Positions 1-7,317 of a stretch of DNA of 8,884 bases are shown piece after piece. This DNA comes from CAZADH01 sp964483805 (GTDB lineage Bacteria; Muiribacteriota; Ozemobacteria; Ozemobacterales; Ozemobacteraceae), in NCBI GenBank assembly GCA_964483805.1, contig CAZADH010000264.1, positions 1 to 8,884 on the forward strand. The letters are read 5' to 3'. Position numbers and translations under genes: made by a program. Numbering within the stretch: the first letter of the stretch is position 1; each line of letters opens with the position of its first letter. The notes beneath the pieces are model-generated. The model saw nothing but the letters and a program-made list of their open reading frames with translations, was not told the DNA's origin and did not search any database.

Positions 1-1171
1 CGACCGGGGTCGAACCGCTCAGGCACTGGGTGACGAACGGTTGCACGAACTGCGAAGAAAACGTCGAGAACGTCGTGCCCGTGCGGTTTCCGATGCTGTT
101 GAAGGCCAGGTAGGCAGCGGTCTGCGAGGCGGTCAGCGTCGGGGTGCGGCGGACCACCTGCGACACCATGGTCGTCACTTCGTCGGTCACGAGATTGGCC
201 GTGTTGGCGGTCACCTGGGGAACGTATGTCTCGAGTATTGCTCCGCGACTGGCGGTGTGTGCCTCGATGACGTAGCCCAGGCCGGCCGGCACGCCCGGCA
301 CCGCATAGGTGAAGGTCATCGGATCGACGGCCGTGACCGTGCCGGTGAACGACGCGTTCGTGATCGGATGACGCACGCGGACACCGAGGGTGGCGGCGGT
401 GGTCACGGCGCCGCGCAGGCCCGCCTGCGCACCGCTGGGCACGACGATGCTGCCCGAGACCGTGAAGGTGGGCGTGCCGGCCGGAACGGTGCCGTTGAGC
501 AGGGCGGTCAACAGCGTGACCAGGGTCTGATCGAGATCGGCGTAGATGACGTTGGCGGCAGAACCACGCAACAACAGGGTGCGCGTGCGAATCGCGGTCA
601 CCAGGCCGCGGCGGACGTAAGCCAGCAGGGTGGGGCTTGCCGCGATCTTCTCGAGCGCGTAACCGACCGCATCGGCTGAGAGGCCGCTGCTTTCCGGGTG
701 CACGATCAGTGTGTTGGCGCCGGCGACCAGGTCGGTGCCGCCGCGAAAGCGCGTGAATGAACCGCTCGACCCACCATCGATGCGCACGCGGGCCAACACC
801 GGTTGCAGGGGCAGTGCGGTGAAACTGGCGGCGGCGGTCCCGTCGGCCGCGACCGTCACGGTGCGCGACACGGTTGCGATGGTCGGTGGGGTGACGCTGT
901 GATCGAAGAGAACCAGTTCGCAAGTGACGGTCGGACTCGCCGTGCCGGTGGCAGTAATCAAGGCGGGGCGCACATTGGCGGCGTCGAGTCGCAGGGCGAG
1001 CCGCAGCGAAGCCGTGTTGCCAAAGACCCCTGAAAGATCGGCGACGGTCGTCGGGGTGGCGGCCACGGGGTTGGCATCGCGGTGCGTGCAGCCTTGCAGC
1101 AAACAGAAGGCGCCGGCGAGCAGCGCGATTGTCAGGCCGAGGATCGTGGGGCGAAAAGTGGCATGCATCAT
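1..1171 (-). CDS. Putative secreted lipoprotein of unknown function (C-terminus beyond the left edge)
   Basis: This reading frame stays open on the minus strand from ATG at 1171 to the window edge and gives 390 residues; the stop lies outside. The N-terminus is a lipoprotein signal peptide: a short n-region with Arg7, a hydrophobic stretch (about residues 10-25, ILGLTIALLAGAFCLL) and a lipobox-like LQGC with the predicted lipidated Cys at residue 28. Gln at the -2 position is unusual but tolerated. The mature part is rich in Thr, Val, Ala and Gly in alternating beta-strand patterns, with helical stretches near residues 160-190 and 323-350, and only one Cys appears again near the visible end. 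Two segments, about residues 55-190 and 226-350, share a similar order: beta-rich region, an Asn-Thr motif (GANTL near 151-155, NTANL near 323-327), then helix. This may be an internal duplication. A second in-frame ATG follows at 1168; ATG 1171 is preferred because GGGAGG lies 9 bases upstream. It is transcribed divergently from the phosphatase operon. I do not recognise the family. A cell-envelope surface or carbohydrate-binding protein is conceivable but unsupported. Confidence 0.82.
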   Translation of the reverse strand, partial: MMHATFRPTILGLTIALLAGAFCLLQGCTHRDANPVAATPTTVADLSGVFGNTASLRLALRLDAANVRPALITATGTASPTVTCELVLFDHSVTPPTIATVSRTVTVAADGTAAASFTALPLQPVLARVRIDGGSSGSFTRFRGGTDLVAGANTLIVHPESSGLSADAVGYALEKIAASPTLLAYVRRGLVTAIRTRTLLLRGSAANVIYADLDQTLVTLLTALLNGTVPAGTPTFTVSGSIVVPSGAQAGLRGAVTTAATLGVRVRHPITNASFTGTVTAVDPMTFTYAVPGVPAGLGYVIEAHTASRGAILETYVPQVTANTANLVTDEVTTMVSQVVRRTPTLTASQTAAYLAFNSIGNRTGTTFSTFSSQFVQPFVTQCLSGSTPV

Positions 1172-1180
1172 GATGCTGGC

Positions 1181-1186
1181 CCTCCC
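1181..1186 (-). promoter_or_regulatory. Ribosome binding site of the lipoprotein gene
   Basis: The minus strand reads GGGAGG here, 9 bases before ATG 1171 and 12 bases before the alternative in-frame ATG 1168. The spacing favours the first ATG. This is the strongest start signal for the leftward gene. Confidence 0.7.
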
Positions 1187-1224
1187 GAAAGGTTGTGCTC
1201 TGTCAATGGTATCGCGAAACCACC

Positions 1225-1239
1225 CGATTTGAAAAATCG
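1225..1239. repeat. Short inverted repeat CGATTT-GAA-AAATCG
   Basis: There are perfect 6-base arms at 1225-1230 and 1234-1239 with a 3-base centre, in the AT-richer part of the divergent spacer. It could be an operator half-site pair or a small hairpin. At this length chance is a real possibility, and no T-run makes it a terminator. Confidence 0.3.
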
Positions 1240-1328
1240 CACACCGCACCGGCGGCGCATGCACATTGGCGCGGTGCCATGGTTGTACCGTACCAGGGTG
1301 CGGACTGGGCGAACATGCGCCCTGTTGG

Positions 1329-1357
1329 TTGCGCCGTGCGGCAAACTGGGCTACCGT
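1329..1357 (+). promoter_or_regulatory. Weak sigma70-like promoter candidate for the phosphatase operon
   Basis: TTGCGC (1329-1334) and TACCGT (1352-1357) lie 17 bases apart and about 40 bases before the GTG start. Each matches the consensus at only three of six positions. The CTACCG hexamer occurs twice, 21 bases apart (1351-1356 and 1372-1377). This is the best-placed candidate I could find rather than a convincing promoter. Confidence 0.15.
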
Positions 1358-1382
1358 GCAGTTCTGCTGTTCTACCGACAAC

Positions 1383-1387
1383 AGGAG
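1383..1387 (+). promoter_or_regulatory. Ribosome binding site that sets the GTG start at 1396
   Basis: AGGAG at 1383-1387 is 8 bases before GTG 1396 but only 2 bases before the in-frame ATG 1390. The spacing therefore makes GTG the likely start. A 5-base inverted repeat, CTGTT (1367-1371) and AACAG (1380-1384), overlaps the 5' end of this site and could form a weak hairpin. Confidence 0.6.
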
Positions 1388-1395
1388 ATATGCGC

Positions 1396-4281
1396 GTGAG
1401 CGACGCCGTCCGAACCGAAGCGGGCCTCAACAACGACGTGGCCGGCCGGGCTGTGAACCGGCCGTGGGCGCGGGCGTTGCTGGCGGTCGGCGTGTTCGTC
1501 AGCGCGGTGGTGCTGTGGGGCCTGGCCGATTTCATGCTGGCCGAAGCCCAACAAGACGCGGTGCAGGCGGAACGGGGCGAGATGCGCGAACTGCTGGCGC
1601 GGGTGCGCATTCGCGGCAGCCTGGCCGATCGGTTCAACAACCTCTTCGATCAGTTGTCGACGTTGCCCTGGACGGCCTCGCGCTTCGCCGTTAAAGCCGG
1701 TGACCTCGAACGGCGGCATCCGGGGATCCTCGACATCTATGTGTTCGATCCGGCTGGCAAGCGGGTGCAGGTGCCGGGCGCGACCGCCACGATGGTGTTC
1801 GCCTCGCAGCAGTTCATTCGGGCTGTCCGCGATCCCGACGGCGTGCAGGCCCGCCTCAGCTCCGGATTTGCGGGCAATGCCGAAGCGCCGCGGTTGCTCA
1901 ATCAAGCACCCGGATCGTTGGTCGATCTGGTCAACGGTGACCGGCGCACCTGGGGCGGATGGTGGCGCTTGCACGACGCAAGGGGCGAACCGGCGGGCGA
2001 TGTCGTCGTCTTTGTGCATCGGGGCGGCATCGCGGCCGAGGTCTTGCTCGATCAGGCCACGGCCGAGGCCAATCGCCTGGTCGGCCGCACCTTCGTGTGC
2101 GGCTGGCTCGATCCGCTGCAACCGACGGTGTTGCGGCCGGGCCGCGCCGATTTTCCCGCGGCCCTGCCCGCTTTCCTCGACCGCCTGTCGTTCGACCAGC
2201 CCGCCGTGGCGTGGCAGGGCCGATCGTTGGTGGTGCAACAGGGCGGCGACGGCGAGATGCTTTTCTGTCTGGCCCAGGCCCCGTTGGCGCCGGTGGTCGA
2301 TCTGCGCCTGGTGCGGGTCGGCATTGTTGTAATACTGGGTATTTCGTTTGTATTGCTATCTGGGGTGCCGACCATCGAGCGCCGCCTGGTGCGCAAGCTG
2401 ACCCTGCTGTTTCTCGTGGGTGGCGGCGTGCCGCTGCTGGTGCTGTTGTGCACGGTGATGGTCGATCGCAGCGACCGCGAGCGTTTGTTGATCGAGCAGA
2501 CCTGTGACGCGCAGATCGAGCAACTGGCGCGTCTCGACGGCGACACCGGCGTCGTGCATCTGCCGGTCCTGCGCATCTATCGCCGGTTGGCGGAATGGCT
2601 GACCGGCCGGCCACTGGGTGAGGCGCGGGCGTTGCGCCGGCGTCTCGAGACCCTGATCGAGCGCCAGTCGGGCCTGGTGATGTGCCTGGCGGTGGTGACC
2701 CGGCGCGGCACGGTGCTGTTCAACGGGCGCTCATCGACCGGCGTCGTCGAGGCGTTCAAAGATGCCCGCGAATTGTTGCCCGGCATCTGTCGCAGCATCC
2801 TGCAGACGGTCAATCTCGATCCGCAGGCCGGCAGCGGTGCGGTGGGGGGCAACCCGCTGACCGACGTCATGGTGCGGGCCAAATACCCGTATACGCTGCT
2901 CGACGACGACGATCGCGTGGTCGCCGCCCGGCTTGGCAACCAGGATGCGGTCAGTTTCTTTCGACTCATTCCGGCGCGCGACGGCAGTTTTCGCGGCATC
3001 GTCATGGCGTTTCATGATTCTTTTGTACTGCAGACCCGTTTTCTCGCCCGCCTCGATCGGCAGTGGCGCGCGGCCGCCGCGGGTGGGGCGCAGTTGTGGG
3101 CGTTGCCGGTGTCGGGTGAGAAACGGTGGCCGGTGTGGCCGAAGGCGACACTGGCGCGGCATCACGATCTGCGCAAGTTGCGAGACGCCGTGCTGAATAC
3201 CGGTTTGCCGCACAGTCGCACCGTCTGGGTCGAGGGGCGCAAATACCTGGTTTCCGCGGTGCGCGGCCAGTTCCTCAAAGGTTACGTGTTGATGATGGCG
3301 CGCCCGTTTGCGGCGATCCAGACCGAAGCGCGCGCATTGACCGGGCGGGCCGTGAAGTTCTCGGTCTTCATGATGTTGCTGGCTGGCGTGGTGGCGCTGC
3401 TGACCGCGCGCACCCTGTTGGCCCCGCTGCAGGAGATCGGTCGCGGACTCACGGCGATGAGTGCGCGCGATTTCCGCGCCCGCATTCGCCCCGGCATGCT
3501 GGCCGAATTGGCCGCGGTGGGCGAGCGGTTCAACTCGACGATGGCCCGGTTTGGCGAGATGCAGGTCGCCCGCTCGATCCAGGAAACGCTGTGGCCCGCC
3601 GCCGGCCTGTCCGGCCCGGGGTGGTGTGTCGGCGGCCGCTGTCGCACCGCGACCAACCTCGGTGGCGACCACCACGATTGGTTGGTGCTTCCCGACGGGC
3701 GGTTGGTCGTGGCTGCGGGCGACGTGGCCGGCCACGGCATTCCGGCCGGGTTGGTCGTCGCCTCGGTCAAGATGGCACTGGCCCTCAGCGTCGAGCAGGA
3801 AAGCGATCCGGCGCAGGTGCTGGTGTCGGTTGACCGGTGCCTGCGCGAGCAGGGTGGGCGGTTCAAACCGATGACCTTCTGGTTGGGCATCTACGACCCG
3901 CGGGTGCGCAAATTGGCGTATGCCAGCGCCGGCAGTTGTTACCCGATTCTGCTGTTGCACGGGCAGGCGGGGCAGATGCTGAAGATGGCCGGGTATCCGT
4001 TGGGATCGCGCAAGAAACCGGTCTTTCAGAGTGATGTCGTCGACCTGGCGCCCGGCGGCCGCCTGCTGCTCTACACCGATGGGTTTCCCGAGGCGTTGCG
4101 CAGCGACGGGACCCCGTTCGATTACGCGAACCTGCTGCGTATTGCCGAAGAGACCCGCCGCGCCGCGCTGCCCACGACGATCGACTGGATGTTCGCGCGC
4201 GTCACCGAATGGGCCGGTTCCGAGGTGCCCGCCGACGACCAGACCCTGGTCGTTCTCGACATCGAGGCGCCGTCGGCATGA
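1396..4281 (+). CDS. Membrane-bound SpoIIE/RsbU-type PP2C phosphatase with two ectodomains and HAMP (first of pair)
   Basis: This 961-residue protein is predicted to sit in the inner membrane and dephosphorylate Ser/Thr-phosphoproteins in the cytoplasm. Residues about 26-47 form TM1. Residues 48-303 are a first extracytoplasmic region with a Cache/PAS-like strand near 110-122 (DIYVFDPAGKRV). TM2 (304-322) and TM3 (334-356) flank a short basic loop (RRLVRK), which fits a cytoplasmic loop. Residues 357-652 are a second extracytoplasmic region, and TM4 is 653-675. A HAMP-like linker (about 676-722, Pro677) follows, then the SpoIIE/PP2C domain (about 722-958). Metal-binding signatures are present: GGDHHD (Asp758, Asp761), GDVAGHG (Asp776), TDG (Asp895) and DDQT (Asp947/948). 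In RsbU/SpoIIE relatives the substrate is a phosphorylated STAS protein; none is encoded here. GTG 1396 is chosen over ATG 1390 by ribosome-binding-site spacing. The stop overlaps the next start as ATGA. His-His replaces the common Tyr/Phe pair after GGD. The enzyme class is firm; signal and target are unknown. Confidence 0.9.
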   Translation: MSDAVRTEAGLNNDVAGRAVNRPWARALLAVGVFVSAVVLWGLADFMLAEAQQDAVQAERGEMRELLARVRIRGSLADRFNNLFDQLSTLPWTASRFAVKAGDLERRHPGILDIYVFDPAGKRVQVPGATATMVFASQQFIRAVRDPDGVQARLSSGFAGNAEAPRLLNQAPGSLVDLVNGDRRTWGGWWRLHDARGEPAGDVVVFVHRGGIAAEVLLDQATAEANRLVGRTFVCGWLDPLQPTVLRPGRADFPAALPAFLDRLSFDQPAVAWQGRSLVVQQGGDGEMLFCLAQAPLAPVVDLRLVRVGIVVILGISFVLLSGVPTIERRLVRKLTLLFLVGGGVPLLVLLCTVMVDRSDRERLLIEQTCDAQIEQLARLDGDTGVVHLPVLRIYRRLAEWLTGRPLGEARALRRRLETLIERQSGLVMCLAVVTRRGTVLFNGRSSTGVVEAFKDARELLPGICRSILQTVNLDPQAGSGAVGGNPLTDVMVRAKYPYTLLDDDDRVVAARLGNQDAVSFFRLIPARDGSFRGIVMAFHDSFVLQTRFLARLDRQWRAAAAGGAQLWALPVSGEKRWPVWPKATLARHHDLRKLRDAVLNTGLPHSRTVWVEGRKYLVSAVRGQFLKGYVLMMARPFAAIQTEARALTGRAVKFSVFMMLLAGVVALLTARTLLAPLQEIGRGLTAMSARDFRARIRPGMLAELAAVGERFNSTMARFGEMQVARSIQETLWPAAGLSGPGWCVGGRCRTATNLGGDHHDWLVLPDGRLVVAAGDVAGHGIPAGLVVASVKMALALSVEQESDPAQVLVSVDRCLREQGGRFKPMTFWLGIYDPRVRKLAYASAGSCYPILLLHGQAGQMLKMAGYPLGSRKKPVFQSDVVDLAPGGRLLLYTDGFPEALRSDGTPFDYANLLRIAEETRRAALPTTIDWMFARVTEWAGSEVPADDQTLVVLDIEAPSA
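4278..4281 (+). other. ATGA stop-start overlap between the two phosphatase genes
   Basis: The ATG of the second gene (4278-4280) shares bases with the TGA of the first (4279-4281), an arrangement typical of translational coupling. A GAGG at 4264-4267 lies 10 bases upstream inside the first gene. Another in-frame ATG follows at 4284. Coupling implies production of the two proteins in linked amounts. Confidence 0.8.
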
Positions 4282-7220
4282 AGATGCGCTTCATCGTCAT
4301 CGGCGTGTTGTTGGCGGTCGTGCACGCCGGTGTCGGCGCGTGGTTGGGGGCGCGCCAGGCGGAGCAGGCCGCGCGCCAGCGCGCCGAATCACTGCGACTA
4401 ACCCTGCAGGGATTGGTCGATGGCGCGACACCGGAGGCAGCAATACGACGTATGACGGAGTGGTTGGCGGTGCGCATCGGCGGCCGGTCCCCGGCCGACC
4501 CGGCGGTACGGGCCGCATTGGCGCGGGCGCTCGCCCATCTGCCGCCGGGCGCGGTCGAGATCCGTCTGCTCGACGGGGAAGCCCGGCCCCTGCCCGGACA
4601 ACCGCCCCTGAACCCGGCGTTTCGCGAGGCGATCGACCGGCTGAATATGCCCTGGCTGCGGGAATACGGCATCCCCGTACCGTTGCGCCGCATGGCGCGC
4701 CTGCATGAACGGTTGCGGCAATACGCGGTATGGCGGACCGTCCCTCGCGCTGTCCCGGGGCAGATCGCCGGGATCATGGTGCTCGCCGATGTGCGGCGCC
4801 TGTCGGCCCCCTGGCTGTTGCATCGGGCGTTGCACACCCTGCGCCGGCGTGGTGACGATGTTGGTTACATTGACCGCGCCCGCATGGCGGTGCAGCGGTT
4901 GCGCCTCACCATTCCCCCCCGGCAGCTCGATGCCTTGTTGCGGGGCTACTTTCTGCACCCGCAAACCCTGATGCGGCACGCCGGCAAGACGTTGGTGTTC
5001 ATGCCGTATCGCGAAGACATCATGCTCGTGGGTGCCGTGCGGCCGGCGCCGGCGGTCGTGCCGCCCGGGGTCTGGGCGGTATTGCTGGTGTGTTGCACAC
5101 TGGCCTGGCGTGTCCTGGTCGGCTCCGGTGGCGGCCTGACCCTCGCGACATTCTTGACCGCCGCCCTGGGCGTGGCCGCCGGGGTGCCGCTGCTGCTGAC
5201 GGTGCTGTTCTGGCAGGTGTTTCACGAAACCCGGGTGCAGCGCATCGTCGACGGTCTGTTGCGCGAACAGGAAGAACGGTTGATCGCTGTCGACAGCGCC
5301 TTCCCGCGGTTGCTGCGCACCCGGCGCGCCGATTACGTCGAGTTGATGCGGCTGCTCGAGGACCGCATCGCTTCGCCCGCCGAGATGCTCGAGCTGTTGG
5401 CCCTGCGCGACCTCGCCGGCCGGTTCGAGGCCGCGTTCTTCATCGACAGCGAAGGGCGGGCGTTGCGCGACTTCACCAATGTTCCCTGCTGTCTGCGTGG
5501 CTTTCACGATATGGCGCCACACGAGCGGCGGCGCACGCTGCATGCCATCGTCCGCCGTGGTTTCGTTTTTGCCGAGAACGCCGTGCGTCTGGCCATGAGA
5601 CTGCGGCCCGATCCGAGCCTCGTCGAGGAGATGTGGGCCTGCAAGAGTTCGGTGCTGACCGGGCGCAAAATGGTGGAAGGGACGGCGGCCGCCGGGCGGG
5701 TCTTCGTCGACCGCTACAATCAAGAAGGAGGATACGAACGGCCGGGCGCACCGGCGCAGCCGCGGGCAAGCAATCTCGTGGTCGGCGCCGCCGTCGAATC
5801 GCAGACGGGCAACATCCTGCGCTGGGCCTTCTCGTCGCGCGGCCGCATGATCAACATCGGCAGCGGGGCCAACGTCGCCTACCTGTTTGCCGACATCGTG
5901 CGCTGGCCGTCCGGGCTCGGCGAGTATGCGCTCATCCTGTTCTGCGACCTGCGTCGCATGGAAGAGATCTTCCTGCGCGACTTTTTCGCGCAGAAGCGGC
6001 CCTGGCCGGCCGATGCCGCCTACGTCGCCGAGAGCACCTTCAACCCCGTGGTGTTTCCCGAAAGCGCCCCCGCGCGCAGGTTCGACCGGTATCGCGAGCT
6101 GTTGGTGCCGCCGCGGCGCTTCATCAGCGAAGTCGGTCTTGTCGATGGCGAGCGCAAGCTGATCAGTGCCTTTGCCTGTCGCTACCTGGGCAATTATATC
6201 CTCGTTGGCGTGCGGCCCTGGCGCGTCGTGGTCGAGCGCGAGGCCGACGTCTGGCGACAGATGCTCGGTCTGGGGCTGATCATGGCGATGCTGCTGCTGG
6301 CGATCTCGCGGCGACTGTACTACGCCGTATTGACGCCGTCGGCTGCTTTGCTGCAGGGCATCCATGCCATGGAGCGCAAGTCCTTTGACCATCGCATCTC
6401 GGTCGGCACCGGTGACGAATGGGACGAAATCGCCCGGCTCTTCAACCGCACCCTCGAAGACATGGAAGAGCTGGAACTGGCGCGCATGGTGCAGACCCGG
6501 CTGTTCCCCGAGGGGCCGGTATCGGGGTCGCGCGGCACGTTTGTCGGGCGCAACGTCATGACCGACGAGGTCGGCGGCGACTATTTCGATGCCATCCCCC
6601 TGGCCGACGGCAGCCTGTTCTTCGTCATCGGCGACGTGCAGGGGCATGGTCTGTCGGCGGCGCTGGTCGTGGCCATGGCCAAATCGGCGGTGCAGGTGTT
6701 CATCAGCCGCGGCGTGCATGCGCCCGCCGCTCTGCTCAAGCGGCTCAACGAGGTGGTGTTGCGTCACTTCGGCAGGAAGATGAGCATGACCTTCCAGGCC
6801 GGCCTGTTGCGCCCCGACGGCACCCTCCTGTTTGCCAACGCCGGTAACCCGTATCCGTTCCTGTTGCTGCCCGGACAACCGCCGCAGAAGATCGAACAGG
6901 TCGGCTTCCCGCTCGGGATAACGCACCGGGGTCGCTATGAGGAGCTCCAGATCTCGACGTGCGACGGTGCCGCCTTGGTGATGTACACCGACGGCATCCT
7001 CGAGCAACGCAACGAAAGCGATCAACCGTTTGGGTTCGGTGGCCTGGAAGCAAGCCTGGTCGGCGTGCCCGCGGGCGGTCCCGAGGTGGTCATCGACGTG
7101 GTCAACCAGAGTTTGCGCGGGTTCTCCGGCACCCGCGCCTGGGATGACGACGTCACCGTCGCCGTGGTGCGGGTGCATGCTGCCCGCGAAGTCGTTGCAA
7201 TTCCGCCGCGCGGGGCGTAG
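4278..7220 (+). CDS. Membrane-bound SpoIIE/RsbU-type PP2C phosphatase with two ectodomains and HAMP (second of pair)
   Basis: This 980-residue protein has the same plan as its upstream neighbour. TM1 is residues 4-24 after a basic MKMR start. The first extracytoplasmic region is about 25-260. TM2 (262-282) and TM3 (288-313) are joined by a Gly-rich loop. The second extracytoplasmic region (about 314-660) is larger than in the neighbour. TM4 is 662-676, followed by a HAMP linker (about 678-735, Pro687) and a SpoIIE/PP2C domain (about 738-972). Metal-binding signatures are canonical: GGDYFD (Asp768, Asp771), GDVQGHG (Asp786), YTDG (Asp905) and DDDVT (Asp956-958). Predicted activity is Mn/Mg-dependent dephosphorylation of cytoplasmic Ser/Thr phosphoproteins under control of an external signal. 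The second ectodomain has vicinal Cys404-Cys405 and Cys455, which could be redox- or metal-responsive (inference). The start is set by the ATGA overlap and the basic-then-hydrophobic N-terminus. An upstream in-frame ATG at 4209 lies inside the first gene and would add 23 Arg-rich residues, so it is unlikely. An intrinsic terminator follows 13 bases after the stop. Confidence 0.92.
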   Translation: MKMRFIVIGVLLAVVHAGVGAWLGARQAEQAARQRAESLRLTLQGLVDGATPEAAIRRMTEWLAVRIGGRSPADPAVRAALARALAHLPPGAVEIRLLDGEARPLPGQPPLNPAFREAIDRLNMPWLREYGIPVPLRRMARLHERLRQYAVWRTVPRAVPGQIAGIMVLADVRRLSAPWLLHRALHTLRRRGDDVGYIDRARMAVQRLRLTIPPRQLDALLRGYFLHPQTLMRHAGKTLVFMPYREDIMLVGAVRPAPAVVPPGVWAVLLVCCTLAWRVLVGSGGGLTLATFLTAALGVAAGVPLLLTVLFWQVFHETRVQRIVDGLLREQEERLIAVDSAFPRLLRTRRADYVELMRLLEDRIASPAEMLELLALRDLAGRFEAAFFIDSEGRALRDFTNVPCCLRGFHDMAPHERRRTLHAIVRRGFVFAENAVRLAMRLRPDPSLVEEMWACKSSVLTGRKMVEGTAAAGRVFVDRYNQEGGYERPGAPAQPRASNLVVGAAVESQTGNILRWAFSSRGRMINIGSGANVAYLFADIVRWPSGLGEYALILFCDLRRMEEIFLRDFFAQKRPWPADAAYVAESTFNPVVFPESAPARRFDRYRELLVPPRRFISEVGLVDGERKLISAFACRYLGNYILVGVRPWRVVVEREADVWRQMLGLGLIMAMLLLAISRRLYYAVLTPSAALLQGIHAMERKSFDHRISVGTGDEWDEIARLFNRTLEDMEELELARMVQTRLFPEGPVSGSRGTFVGRNVMTDEVGGDYFDAIPLADGSLFFVIGDVQGHGLSAALVVAMAKSAVQVFISRGVHAPAALLKRLNEVVLRHFGRKMSMTFQAGLLRPDGTLLFANAGNPYPFLLLPGQPPQKIEQVGFPLGITHRGRYEELQISTCDGAALVMYTDGILEQRNESDQPFGFGGLEASLVGVPAGGPEVVIDVVNQSLRGFSGTRAWDDDVTVAVVRVHAAREVVAIPPRGA

Positions 7221-7233
7221 AGTGTTGACCGGC

Positions 7234-7263
7234 ACGCCCGTCAGGGCGTTCTTGTTCTTTCTT
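7234..7263 (+). terminator. Intrinsic terminator of the phosphatase operon
   Basis: A perfect 6-base GC-rich stem, ACGCCC (7234-7239) and GGGCGT (7244-7249), closes a 4-base loop (GTCA). A T-rich run, TCTTGTTCTTTCTT, follows at 7250-7263. It begins 13 bases after the TAG stop of the second phosphatase gene. The T-run is interrupted by C and G, so termination may be incomplete, but position and structure are right. Confidence 0.75.
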
Positions 7264-7278
7264 GCCCGGTATTCTTGG

Positions 7279-7317
7279 CCGTCGCCCTGATGAAAACAGA
7301 GCGAGGGCGAAATACGG
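7279..7317 (+). repeat. Inverted repeat in the leader of the hydrogenase-type gene
   Basis: TCGCCCT (7282-7288) pairs perfectly with AGGGCGA (7304-7310) across a 15-base loop. An outer helix CCGT (7279-7282) with ACGG (7314-7317) can extend it if the four bases AAAT (7310-7313) bulge out. No T-run follows, so it is not a standard terminator. It sits 9 bases before the GTG start and hides the only purine-rich Shine-Dalgarno-like stretch (GAGGG, 7303-7307). A role as a translational leader hairpin or a dyad operator is possible. Confidence 0.45.

Larger units (their letters stand above)
1172..1395. other. Divergent intergenic region with no gene seen
   Basis: About 220 bases separate the leftward lipoprotein start from the rightward phosphatase start, so promoters for both directions should lie here. 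The first part (about 1195-1240) is noticeably AT-richer than the coding DNA. The frame of the rightward gene is open back to an ATG at 1195, but that extension is Cys-, His- and Trp-rich, has no ribosome binding site and would place a long non-hydrophobic tail before TM1, so I treat it as non-coding. A TTGACA hexamer occurs on the minus strand at 1206-1201, but no -10 element lies at the right distance before the lipoprotein start. Confidence 0.6.

Noticed and set aside
41..679. A plus-strand open frame of 212 codons at the left end
   Set aside because: It is antisense to the lipoprotein frame, which has a signal peptide, lipobox and ribosome binding site. The translation is low-complexity Arg/Gly/His.
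1178..1206. Minus-strand TTGACA (1206-1201) as the -35 of the lipoprotein promoter
   Set aside because: At 16-18 bases downstream the sequence is GC-rich with no -10 resemblance, and it would overlap the ribosome binding site.
1195..1395. N-terminal extension of the first phosphatase back to ATG 1195
   Set aside because: No ribosome binding site is present, its composition is unlike the rest of the protein, and AGGAG at 1383-1387 is correctly spaced for GTG 1396.
2731..3960. A 409-codon minus-strand open frame inside the first phosphatase gene
   Set aside because: It is an antisense shadow rich in His, Gln and Arg, lying over the ectodomain, HAMP and catalytic domain of the real gene.
7225..7253. 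TTGACC at 7225-7230 as a promoter for the hydrogenase-type gene
   Set aside because: The -10 position falls in the terminator stem and T-run with no TATAAT-like sequence. Transcripts would also start inside the terminator.
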